Origin: Ornithodoros turicata | Taxonomy: Eukaryota > Arthropoda > Arachnida > Ixodida > Argasidae | Direction of reading: 5' to 3' | Assembly: GCF_037126465.1 (NCBI RefSeq) | Contig: NW_026999301.1 | Span: 992,001-1,056,000 of the forward strand | DNA length: 64,000 bases | Part shown: positions 1 to 9,151 of the stretch, piece by piece | Layout of the letters: each line of letters starts with the position of its first letter | Numbering within the stretch: position 1 is the stretch's first letter | Translations under genes and position numbers: made by a program | The notes under the pieces: model-generated | The model's input: the letters and a program-made list of their open reading frames with translations, nothing else | Told to the model about the DNA's origin: nothing | Database searches by the model: none

Positions 1-540
1 ACGCCGCGGATTAGGGACATAGAGTCGCACGTGGCAGTTGAGGTAACCAGCCTTGATGGTTGTAGGAAGCTTGTGTAGTTGAAATGATAGAACAATGGCT
101 TTGTTGAGATTACTTTACCGTCCCGACGCATCACTATTCGCTTTGCTTCCACGACACCCTCTTCTCGCAGGCCTTCCTCAATCTCAGAATCGGTGCATTC
201 GAGAAGCTCACTTTCTGAGATCACGCCTCTGACAATGTTGAGGTTTCTGTGTTTTGCAATGGACACCGGTGTGTCCCCAATTTTCCTGACAGCTTGGAGG
301 GCCGAGCTTTGCTCCCTGGTTTGAACCTCGATTCGAAGCTCCCCAGATGACAGTTTCTTTGCAGTGTAGGTCTTTCCGATTGATTTTTCTATTTCCCTGG
401 CAATGACAAACGGTGATATTTTAGTGAGTGGCTTTGTCTCGTCTTCAGAATGGAGTACCAGGAATTTCGGAAACCATGGTTCTGGAGATAGGCTGAATGA
501 GTTCACTGGTGCTTCGGTGCAGCACCGCTTATGGCGCTGA
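1..540 (-). pseudogene. LINE ORF1 (gag-like) fragment, frameshifted, runs off the window edge
   Basis: Read on the minus strand from about 520 downwards, one frame is open almost to the window edge. It encodes a charged protein with stretches such as KISPFVIAREIEKSIGK, SSGELRIEVQTREQ and SIAKHRNLNIVRGVISESE. This is the look of the nucleic-acid-binding ORF1 (gag-like) protein of tick I/R1-type LINEs. Near 100-112 the good frame shifts: downstream sense continues in another frame as KLPTTIKAGYLNCHVRLYVPNP, the segment that normally precedes the zinc knuckles. No convincing start codon is visible. The frameshift makes this copy a probable pseudogene. The zinc-knuckle part and the reverse transcriptase would lie before position 1. 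Family assignment is by recognition of the protein pattern, not by search. Confidence 0.65.
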
Positions 541-1140
541 TCTTGTTTTTTTCAAGCGTGAAGAATCCATGCAAGGAAAGAAATGGTTCGGTGCAGCAGG
601 TGTGTCGCCCACCATCGAGCCCAACGAGGGAACGTGTCCCACACGTTAACACTTGCCTCTGCACTATACCCTATAGTGCAGCTTCAGGAGAGTGAAAAGA
701 CTGCCCAAGGTTGACCCTTGCCGCCAAAGAAGGTGAAGGGAGGAGAAAGATGATAGTGAAGGGGTAGAGAAAGAAAAGTAATGAAAAGGGAGATGGCGAC
801 TAGCTGAATAATCCTGGCCGGGCCTTCCAGGACCACCCGTCTATGGGAAGCAGGGGCCAAAGCGGTGTGTTGCTTTCCCAGAGGGGCCCCGAAGGATCCT
901 AAACAACTTCTGGGTCCACTCAACCACCAGGATCCTCCTTTCCCCAGACACGGGAAAGCCACGCACAGCTATACGTGGGGGTCTCCCTCCTGCGGCGACC
1001 CCACCGTGAGTGCAGGAGGGGGCTACTGCGGCTGCTGCCGGGCGATGGGGGCGCCAATTTCCCGACGCCGAGAGGATAATAGAGAGCACCCGTGTTGTCT
1101 AGTGCAGCATTGCTTGCAGTGTTCAATCAGTGTCGTTAAG
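541..1140 (-). mobile_element. Probable 5' leader of the LINE at the left edge
   Basis: This GC-rich stretch directly upstream (minus strand) of the gag-like frame has no coding signature of its own; short overlapping open frames on both strands are compositional. Its position matches the 5' untranslated leader of the LINE whose ORF1 fragment occupies 1-540. Repeated GGATCC-containing and cytosine-rich segments at 890-1030 are seen, but no promoter element could be fixed. The far boundary near 1140 is estimated from the change to AT-rich sequence. Confidence 0.35.
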
Positions 1141-2254
1141 ACGTGAAAAGGGACCTTACCACTTCCACATCCGCGGTGGTGAGAGAGTTCCAAAGGTGCC
1201 CACAGGTACCCTGAAATTTGTAAATTTTCTTAAAACTCAAAAGAGGACAAGGCTTGTTGAGGTAAAGCAAAATTGCACTGACTTCTGCCTCTCTGTCCTG
1301 TTCCTGTGTCTGAAAAAGTGCCAATGATGATGGGAGAGCTGCCTGAAAAGTGAAATTGCGTGCGACTGAAGTATGTCATCCACTGGCACCATCCTGTAGC
1401 TAAAAAAATATTTGAATGTACAGTACTTGACAGCAAATATATACAGCCACCAATTTCTTTGTGTATCATACCGCCTGTAATGAAAACTCTTCCTCTACAG
1501 GGGCCATGCTAGTGGTTTCCTAGAAGTTACATTGAGGACACGACATTGATGTCAAAATTACTCCAGCAAAAAGCAGTTTCAGTAGTATGAGGGTTGGCCG
1601 AGAGAGACCGGGGGCGAGTACGTTCCATGGACCCCTGTGCCCTGCCCTGAGTCCTGCGCGTATTTTTTCCCGCGCGGCGCGTGTGCGGAGGGTTGTCTGC
1701 GCGCTTATAACATGCATAGACATGCAAAGAAGGGTCATACACAAAAAGTACAAGTTGAAATATATTTATTAAATGCAATAGGGCTGGGAATTGTGCCAAT
1801 TGCGATGTCAATTGTGATGCCAATCAGGTGAAGGAGAAAAACCAAGCCGAAAAACCTTCACGACTTGTAACAGAATAAATAAAAACACAATACAGTACAT
1901 GTAAGGAATATACATATTTTATTCGCTATTAATATTTCAAGTCATCAGATTGTGAAAGAAAACATAATATCAACATTCATCACATTGCTTACCAATTGTG
2001 CACTTAGGGAGCCCCGCACCAACAACCTGAAAGATAACTTATTATTGTATGAAACTACATTCGCATTCAAAATTAGGTACAATTCTGTGGCCATAGTGGA
2101 TAATCTGAAAAATGTACATTTTAATATCAACAACCATACTTCCATTATAGCAACAATAATCTGACAGAGAATCTCATTTATTATCATATACTACTTTCAA
2201 TGATACATACATTGCGGCGGCGGCGCTGAACCCCAATAATCTGAAAAAAAAATC
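1141..2254. other. Intergenic, nothing recognised
   Basis: Only short frames on both strands. The composition changes from mixed to AT-rich after about 1750. No domain, splice-supported exon or element terminus was recognised. Confidence 0.4.
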
Positions 2255-2710
2255 TCAGACCATGGGACACGAATGACACGAATGCAAGGGGAAATAAAAT
2301 CTATAACACCATATTTTCTTAATCAATATGATTACAATCAAACTTACAAGTTGTATTATAAAAAGTCTAATATTCCTATACGTGACCACCATTATTGCAA
2401 TAGCGGGATTTTAATTACAAGTGCCGATAGATGTATGTAATTAATTGTGAACAGCAGAGATGCTGGAAGACCATGGGACACGAACGACAAGAACGATACG
2501 AACACAAGGGTAAATAAAATTTATAACACTACATTTAATCAAAGAAGATGTTCTTAATCAATACGATTACAATCAAAATTACAAGCTTTATTATAAAAAG
2601 TCTAATATTCCTATACGTGACCACAATCATTGCAAATCGTGAACAGCAGAGACACTGGAAGACCATAGGACAAGAACGACACGAACATAAGAGGAAATAT
2701 ATTACAAGAG
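2255..2710. repeat. Diverged tandem repeat of about 200 bp, two full units plus a partial one
   Basis: A unit beginning GACCATGGGACACGAA and containing ATAAAAAGTCTAATATTCC and ATACGTGACCAC occurs near 2258-2400. It recurs near 2471-2630, and the start recurs a third time near 2662-2705. Spacing is about 190-212 bp and the units differ by indels. AT content is high and there is no coding potential. The repeat may be the body of a non-autonomous element, but no terminal repeats were found. Confidence 0.6.
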
Positions 2711-2747
2711 GAAATATTCTTAATCAAAACAACAGAGGAGGAGTATA

Positions 2748-3400
2748 ATCTATCATTTTAACTATCATAAAATCATCCTCGTGACTTAATCTAATCGAAC
2801 ACTATACAATTTTCGTTCAAAGAGACACTACAAACCTTACTTTGTTTTATCAACACAGAAAATAGATATGTTAAAAAATGAACTTCACCGCATAGCACGC
2901 TTCTAGCCAACAACCAGCTCTAATAACATCTGCCCTGATTTGTTGAAGACGGGAGGCGTACGCCTGTTTTGTGACAGTTATGAACATTTCGAGCGCAATA
3001 GGGAAGATAAGTTGATTATTCCAACATTACACAACTTTTAGTTAATCAATTTCTTATTAAGTGAATAGCATAGACATAAGGAAATAATGAGAAACAACAC
3101 AATCAACAGCTAGCATTAATAGAGAGCCAAACTTGCAACTCCTAGCCAACACGTAAACAACAGATACATGCAGGAATATAATAGTGAAACAATCTATCAA
3201 AACAAGAAACATTACAATCTAATACTGTGAATAGCACAGACTTAACGCTGAAGAACAGAGGAACACTCTAAGCGGCGCCACGTAAACAGAGGAAAATAAT
3301 CTATAATTGAACCATCATAAAATCGTCTTCGTGACTTAATCTAATTGAACACGATACAATTTTCATTCTAACAAACGCTACAAACCTTGATGGACGTATC
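2748..3400. repeat. Dispersed direct repeat, copies at about 2748-2850 and 3288-3395
   Basis: A segment of about 100 bp with the features ATCATAAAATCGTC, GTGACTTAATCTAAT, CACGATACAATTTTC and GCTACAAACCTT is present twice in the same orientation, 540 bp apart. It continues the repetitive AT-rich block that starts at 2255. Between the copies lie an arm of a palindromic MITE (2872-3000) and unrecognised sequence with recurring 'AACAACAGA/GAGGA' words. Confidence 0.55.
2872..3000. mobile_element. Single arm of a palindromic MITE (full copy at 43458-43713)
   Basis: This stretch begins AAAAATGAACTTCACCGC and includes TGCCCTGATTTGTTGAA and GCGTACGCCTGTTTTGTG. It matches one arm of the palindromic element at 43458-43713 over about 115 bp. 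The opposite arm is missing here, so this is a half copy or deletion derivative. Confidence 0.6.
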
Positions 3401-3459
3401 CAAGATATAGAAAATATGCACGGTTTTCACTCTTTTTGCTCAAAGCCGGGAGACTTTCC

Positions 3460-5066
3460 GCCGTATTCTTGAACAAGCCTCGACTCGACGCTCCGCCTCG
3501 ACTCCAACGAGTGGAGGAAAGTGGCGCTGCTCCACTCGAAGAGCCCATGCGTTTCATGAACCCGCTTCGGGGATTCCTCCGCCAAGGCGCTCCTCGAAAA
3601 ACCGTCCTCGAATAAAGCTGTAGTCTCGTCCCCAGCCGTCTTTCGGGACCACTCGAAAATGTTAATTATTGTGCTTAAAACACACTTATGGCATGAAAAA
3701 TAAATGTAATTCTTTACTTTATTTCGACCAACGTGCATTACAAATACAAACACAAAGGTCTGCAAGTGTTTCAAGAAGGGTGCAGGCGTTTCGAACAGGG
3801 AAACAGACTGATAGGTTTCCTAGTTTTCTGGTCTGGCAATTACAACCGCAACGGCAGCAGCTAGCTTAATGGCATGGTCACCTCGTATAAAATAATATGA
3901 AAGATGATGTCACTGCTTGTCACTCTTCTATTATGTTACAATATGTGGCGTGAATGACTGTTTGTTAGCGGATGGGTACGTTTACCCAACGCCTTGAGGG
4001 TAGCTATAAACAATCAAACAAACAAAACAGATTTTACAACAACATCCCGAGCAAAGAATCGGGGAGACCATTCTTGGGGAGTCACCGCGAGCATGTCGTA
4101 CGAACTTTTATGGCCCCCAATCGCGCTCTGCCTAAACGGTGGAGCCTGTTATCGCACCCAACAAACGGAATTCGTACTATTGGAACAAGAACTGCAAAAA
4201 AAGAAAAAAAGAAAACGAGAAAAAAAAACATGAATGGAAGATTTATTGAGCCGTTTCGGCGATAGCTGGAGCAGGGGTTGGGCCAGCTTGATACAGTATA
4301 AAGATTACGGAAAAACATTGAGGAGGCAGATCAGATGTTTATTTTTTTTAGATGTCCAGTCAATTCACTGTTTCTTTTTTTGCACCACTTTTTGCGTGAA
4401 AACATCCTTCAAACACACCTTATTTGTGCTAAATAGCACGACAGAAGGAAAATTCATTACGGCTTGTCTTGAAAAGTGTGCTTGCGAGAAGGTGTGGGAT
4501 TTTTTCCACAACGCGGCACACGCGTCGTTTCTGACACATTCACAATGTCTCCCGTGGCAGTTCGAAAAGTCCTAACGCCATAAAATCACATGTCGACGGG
4601 CAGCTGTAGCACAGGAGGTAGAGGCAGCCCACGACTGCACACATTTTCCTCCACTGGCAATGTATCCAAAAGGCTTCGTACGGTTTTCTTCATGAAGCGG
4701 TACCGTATACCATATGAGGAACTCGTGATCATCAAAATGGTCAAAAGGAGTTTGATGGCCCCTTATTGAACATGCTCAGTGGTAATGTTGTCAGCACCCA
4801 GTTAAATGCCATCGTGGCACAAAACGCAGTCGATGGACGCAGCGACGCAGCGAACGACCTGTCTTCCGCCATGACACCAGCCAAACTCGAGTTGAGGAGC
4901 GTTCTCGAGGTAGCACCGATGCTACCTCGAGATTTTCGAGGAATGCACGGAGGAATTCCTCCACTCGAGGGGCGTTTCGAGTCAAGGTCGATTTATGAAG
5001 CGCAAAACCGGCCTCGAGGAGCAGCTCGAGTCGAGTTTCGAGTCGAGGCTCGTTCAAGAATACGGC
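3460..5066 (-). mobile_element. Candidate PIF/Harbinger-type DNA transposon, degenerate
   Basis: Both ends carry an inverted repeat. At 3460 the sequence GCCGTATTCTTGAACAAGC is read inward; at 5066, on the opposite strand, the same motif reads GCCGTATTCTTGAACGAGC. Similarity continues inward for roughly 200 bp through TCGACTCGA-rich sequence. Between the ends lies a frameshifted Harbinger-like transposase remnant (4429-4760, minus strand). The size of about 1.6 kb is reasonable for a decayed element. An alternative is that the two ends are separate short elements in opposite orientation that happen to flank the remnant. No clear 3-bp target duplication could be fixed. Confidence 0.5.
4429..4760 (-). 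pseudogene. HARBI1-like transposase N-terminal remnant
   Basis: Minus-strand translation gives RYRFMKKTVRSLLDTLP, then SRGLPLPPVLQLPVDM, a stop, FYGVRTFRTATGDIVNVSE, and after a frame change VCRVVEKIPHLLAS. This order (RYR-x-S/TK-x-TV-x-x-LL, RGLPLPPxxQL, FYxxGTFxxxTGDxxNVSxxTVCRVV) is the N-terminal helix-turn-helix region of PIF/Harbinger transposases of the DDE_4 type. The copy has at least one in-frame stop and one frameshift. The downstream catalytic part (towards 3660) is too decayed to recognise. It lies inside the inverted-repeat boundaries at 3460 and 5066, consistent with being that element's transposase. Certainly non-functional. Confidence 0.7.
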
Positions 5067-5452
5067 CGTTTATGTCTCTATCAATATGACCAAAACGAAG
5101 CAACTCCCATGCTTTATCACTCAAAGGGTTGGGGGCTCTATTCCTTCATCCAGCAAACAGGGCGCTCTCGAGGTCCAGATAAGATAGTTCAAAGGCGATA
5201 TATTTTATTGTGCAGCGCAAATAGATACCGATATTATTCACGGGGATCACTATCTTTTCGTATCCTTTCCTTGAAACAGAAGTCTTTCGTCAAAGTGGAT
5301 GAAAAGACGACCAAGTTTGTACAGATGCGATATTTTTATTGAACATGTAGAGAAAGTCCAAATTATTAAATATTACCAACAATACTCAATCAAAAACGAG
5401 AAACAAATTTATTTAGATCAATATTTGTAATATCTTGCAACAGAAAATTCTA
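5067..5452. other. Intergenic, nothing recognised
   Basis: AT-rich sequence between the Harbinger-like element and the fold-back element. Only short frames are present. Confidence 0.4.
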
Positions 5453-6298
5453 CAGGGTGTCCCAGAAAACGTGTCAATAAAAAAACTACGCCACCTAGAA
5501 TCATGCGGTCAACAGCATTTATTCTTATTAGGTTTTTGCCGCCTCCTTATGTGAATGTCATGTACTCCAAGTTTAATTATGTAAATATTTGCGGACTGAA
5601 CTCGGAAATTTGCCAAGTAAAGGTCACTTTTTTACCCTACCAATATGAAGAGCGTGCGGAATTCACTCAAATTCATGATAACTCACAGTGATATTCACGA
5701 GCTATCCCATCGGAAAAAATAGCCGAATATCATGCTTTTCGGAGCAGCGCACCATAGCGCGCGATGACTTTTTGAGCGCAATCGCTCTCTGTGCGACGAA
5801 AGGAGGTTCCGAAGCCAGCCCACAGAGTGATAGTAGAAAAAGTAACAGTTCCTAAAATTGGGAGAGGGAAAGCATTATTCCAGCGAAAGTCGGACGTGAT
5901 AAGCCGTGCCTGTTTTATCTTTTTCTGCGATGTCGGGGAGGGCTGAGTTTCCAACCTCCTTTCGTCGGACTGACAAAGATTGCGCTGAAAAATTCATCGT
6001 GCGCTATTCTGTGCGACATCCGTAGAGCATGATGTTCGGCTATTTTTTCCGATGGGATAGCTCCTGAATATCCCTGTCAATTGTCATTAATTTGACTAAA
6101 TTAGACACGCTCTTCACATTGGTGGGGTAAAAACGAGACCTTAAGCTCGCAAAAATTTACATAATTAAACGTACGTTACACGACATTCACATGAGGAGGT
6201 GGCAAAAACCCAGTAAGAACAAATGCCATTGACCGCATGACTCTAGGTGGTGTAGTTTTTTTATTATAATTCAATGACACGTTTTCTGGGACACCCTG
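5453..6298. mobile_element. Fold-back element 1 (CAGGGTGTCCCAG termini)
   Basis: This is an 846 bp palindrome. The left end reads CAGGGTGTCCCAGAAAACG and the right end is its reverse complement. The arms pair over about 370-400 bp each; for example AGCTATCCCATCGG at 5700 pairs with the same motif inverted near 6050. By eye the arms are about 85% alike, with a short loop near 5860-5900. TA dinucleotides flank both ends (5451-5452 and 6299-6300), as expected for a TA target duplication of Tc1/mariner-type mobilisation. No transposase frame is present, so it is non-autonomous. A transcript through it would form a very long hairpin. Confidence 0.85.
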
Positions 6299-6300
6299 TA

Positions 6301-6665
6301 TATAGATTAACCACACAGAAAAAATCAAATGTGAAATGCAACTCAGAGATATGAGGCATTCCCATCTTAGATATTATTTTTGGTTATGTCAATCGAGTGA
6401 ACAATTGAAACAAATACAAGACAATAATTATTTCAGATAGTACCCTTCACAACCCATAGAATATCAGTCGAATACTTCAAACAAAGTCAAAACAATAATT
6501 AATTCATACAAATCATTTCTAAGCATGCAGCGTGAATACAGAATCATTGAAAGCACACGTTTTTTTCTTGCTCATCATGTCGTTTTGTAAATCAATGTCC
6601 ATAATTCTCACGACAGGTGGATATTATAGCATTCTAAACCAGATAATAAAATTTTAATCAATAAA
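6301..6665. other. AT-rich sequence without genes
   Basis: About 70% AT by inspection. It is continuous in composition with the following block of unrecognised frames. No repeat or domain seen. Confidence 0.4.
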
Positions 6666-7110
6666 ATGAGCATAGATGTGCTTTTAATAAAGTGTAGACG
6701 CGCACTTGAAAACAGAAGAGGCAATTGCTCAACATTGAAGAGATGGACAGATTTTGTACTCACTAGCATAAGTCATTATCGCTGGATTTCAATACGTCCT
6801 AGACATGGTCGTATTCGGAGATATGGTACAAGCTACAGAATTGAAGGTACAAGAATTTACATGCCGAATCTACAATACTTATAAAAATATCTGCACATCA
6901 ACGTCGGAAGGGCCATTAGGATTGATGGCGGAGTTTTTGAGGTTTGCTAGCGAAGAATTGAAATACACTAGACCAGATGTAATTCTAATAATTGCAATGG
7001 GCATTGCATTCATCAAGAAAGCAGTCAGATCAAATTATCATATACAAGCGGTCTATATCGCAAGGTTCATTACGGATTTGTTGAAATTACACATTACACC
7101 TAACTATTGA
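6666..7110 (+). pseudogene. Unrecognised protein frame, probably frameshifted
   Basis: Two overlapping plus-strand frames look like one broken protein. The first starts at 6666 and gives MSIDVLLIKCRRALENRR, running to about 6770. A second frame is open from about 6772 to 7110, with FQYVLDMVVFGDMVQATEL, LMAEFLRFASEELKYTR and IQAVYIARFITDLLKLH. In the same frame as the second part, sense continues past the stop at 7108 with KYVEIVSHDILYYYTATQLF to about 7205, so the stop is probably acquired. No family is recognised. The AT-rich, intronless, closely packed frames differ in composition from the surrounding DNA and could be an old insertion of viral or large-transposon origin, but nothing in the sequence proves this. 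Confidence 0.35.
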
Positions 7111-7138
7111 GATGGAAAATACGTAGAAATCGTGTCAC

Positions 7139-7546
7139 ATGATATCCTCTACTACTATACGGCAACGCAATTATTTTCTTCTACCAGTTCTCGCAACGAT
7201 GTCGAATGAGCAGAAGTTCAATATTGTTGTACAAGGTCTGATGTATCATCGCTTATTGAAACTGAACGAACATATCAACTGTGGTGAACCACCGGACAAT
7301 TTCCATCTAATACTGTCTTGTACGCCATTGAAGAACCTTTATACAAAGAAAGGAAACATCAATAAGAGAATGTGCAAGTTCGTCGCAACAAAATGCAAGT
7401 TACTGAAGCGATACAAATACGACGACAACGTATCGATTGGATTGATCAACGCCGGATTCAAGCGACGGATAATAAGAAATCATTATATAATGCATTCGGA
7501 ATTCATCAATCAAGACAACAAACGAAAACTTCAGAATTTGGAATAG
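7139..7546 (+). CDS. Unrecognised small basic protein, 135 aa, in the AT-rich block
   Basis: The frame from the ATG at 7139 is open for 135 codons; a second ATG at 7199 (MSNEQKFNIVVQGLMYH) may be the real start and would give 115 aa. The product is rich in lysine and arginine, with four cysteines and no obvious signal peptide or membrane segment. It follows the frame ending at 7110 by 28 bases, on the same strand and without intron signals. The next frame (7640-7840) is broken. I do not recognise the family. Length, composition and neighbours suggest a fragment of an inserted, compact genome, but a chance open frame in AT-rich DNA cannot be excluded. Confidence 0.35.
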   Translation: MISSTTIRQRNYFLLPVLATMSNEQKFNIVVQGLMYHRLLKLNEHINCGEPPDNFHLILSCTPLKNLYTKKGNINKRMCKFVATKCKLLKRYKYDDNVSIGLINAGFKRRIIRNHYIMHSEFINQDNKRKLQNLE

Positions 7547-7639
7547 GACAATTGTAATTTATCGAAATAAACAAGTGTAAATTGAAATAATAAATGAAAT
7601 TTTTTGTCATCAATATATTGAATGCTTCGCATCGCAACG

Positions 7640-7840
7640 AAAACAGCTCATATTTGGTATGGATAGATTGAACAGAATGATTGCTAAGGAAACGAATATT
7701 CCACACTATGTGCAAGAATTCTAATATGGAATCAGAGCTAACAATGAAATAGGTTTCACCAGACTACACTCTGTTCAACTTCAACACCCGAAGTATAGAA
7801 TTGCCGGAGAAGGATCTGTCACTGAATTTTGAGACATGAT
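7640..7840 (+). pseudogene. Broken unrecognised frame at the end of the AT-rich block
   Basis: One frame reads MDRLNRMIAKETNIPHYVQ, a stop, then RANNEIGFTRLHSVQLQH and YRIAGEGSVTEF before a second stop near 7830. The sense-like composition across a single internal stop suggests a decayed gene. No family recognised. It continues the series of same-strand frames from 6666. Confidence 0.3.
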
Positions 7841-8242
7841 ACATCAATCTCTGATTATAAAAAAAAAGGGATCATCAATCTTTTGTGAAAACTTATCACA
7901 TTTCATGAATTAAATTCCACAGTGCATGTATATTTCTCAAACAGTTGGAGTATCAACGGAACCATACATACAACACACATCAGATCGCTGCATGTGAAGG
8001 TGAAAACCTGTTTTTGCGCGTTTCAGAGCTAGCTGCGGACGAGAACAGCGCTACCCTTTCTCGGAACGTGCGGTAAATACCCCTAATTCGTGGCGTAAAT
8101 GCTTTACGAACCCACGCAGATGTCCCCATACCGAAGTAAACAGCGTCACACTAAAGCGAAGCAGCGGACAGCGGTTCTTATGTCGCGGGGCCCAAATGTC
8201 AATGTCGTCTGCTGGCGCCATGTTGAGAATCGTACTCGCGCC
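7841..8242. other. Intergenic, nothing recognised
   Basis: Composition changes from AT-rich to balanced near 8000. No supported gene. Confidence 0.4.
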
Positions 8243-8339
8243 CGTTCCACAACCTACCCGAGGGTTACCCTACTCCCATGGTCACGTGGTACAACTCTGT
8301 CACGTGACCAACTCCTACTTGAGGGTTAGTTGTGGAACG
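8243..8339. repeat. Short hairpin repeat with central CACGTG motifs
   Basis: CGTTCCACAAC at 8243 pairs with GTTGTGGAACG at 8329-8339. The arms continue inward through GAGGGTTA/AACCCTC-like segments to a CACGTG in each arm (8283 and 8301), separated by about 12 bases. It is probably a small MITE or fold-back. Confidence 0.5.
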
Positions 8340-9151
8340 CACGCATGATCTCTAGCAGTGCATTTCTGCAGCAATCCATGATCTGGCAGTTCGTGCATTT
8401 TATAACAATAGTGTGGTCCAGGCTTTTATTTTCGGTTTAACGGGCTGTACATTCTCTGATATTGCAGGGAACCAGGTGGAAGGTCGTGCACTGCACATGT
8501 AATCACGTTAATCCACTTCGAAACTTTCTCTCTGCCTACCACCGAGGGAGAAAGACGGCGCTAATGTCGCGCTGCCAAACTCCAGGCAGGCGAACGTTCC
8601 TATAAATATGTTGATGTTGACGTGTGCGAACACAATAATAGGGTTATGTTGAATGCGGCTACGACTTTTTCAACACTAATATTGCCGCTACATTCGTGTT
8701 GGCCATGAGCGATGACGTCACTGAAGTCGTGGAGTTATTTTGCTTCCTCATTTCACGGCACGGTGACCGCATTGGAATCGGTGAGTCTGTAATCCAAAAT
8801 GTCTGGTAATTTTTCGTTCAGTCAGGTGATCGAGCTTGTTTGTCTGTATGCTGTTGAACTCCGGTGGCGCCATGATGGGAGAGTGCGGAAACGACCACCA
8901 AACTTCCGTTAAATTATAGCGCTATACCGCTGCTTTGCAACTATATATGAATCATCCGAAAACAGAGAGCGCTGTTTTTGCTCGCTGCTTTGTAGCACTA
9001 TGTTAGCGCGTTGCTATTCGCCGCGAGATCGAACTATAGGAGGCGACACCGTCGCCTTTCTAGTGTGGATAACGCCACGTCCGATGTTCGGAGTTCGTGG
9101 TGTTTTGCAGTGATTCTAGTTTATATGCAACGGAAGATCACATGTCCTGCG
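8340..9151. other. Upstream region of the THAP transposase gene
   Basis: No gene. It probably contains the left end and promoter of the two-gene transposon, but no terminal inverted repeat matching the right side could be fixed by eye. A CG-containing, less AT-rich stretch lies at 8990-9150 just before the start codon. Confidence 0.35.

Noticed and set aside
684..1146. Overlapping frames of 68-93 codons on both strands
   Set aside because: They lie in a GC-rich LINE leader, overlap each other on both strands and show no domain.
4082..4318. Minus-strand 78-codon frame as the Harbinger catalytic part
   Set aside because: A short stretch (FVGCDNRLH...) faintly resembles the first catalytic block, but no D-x-T/S-H motif or following blocks could be read.
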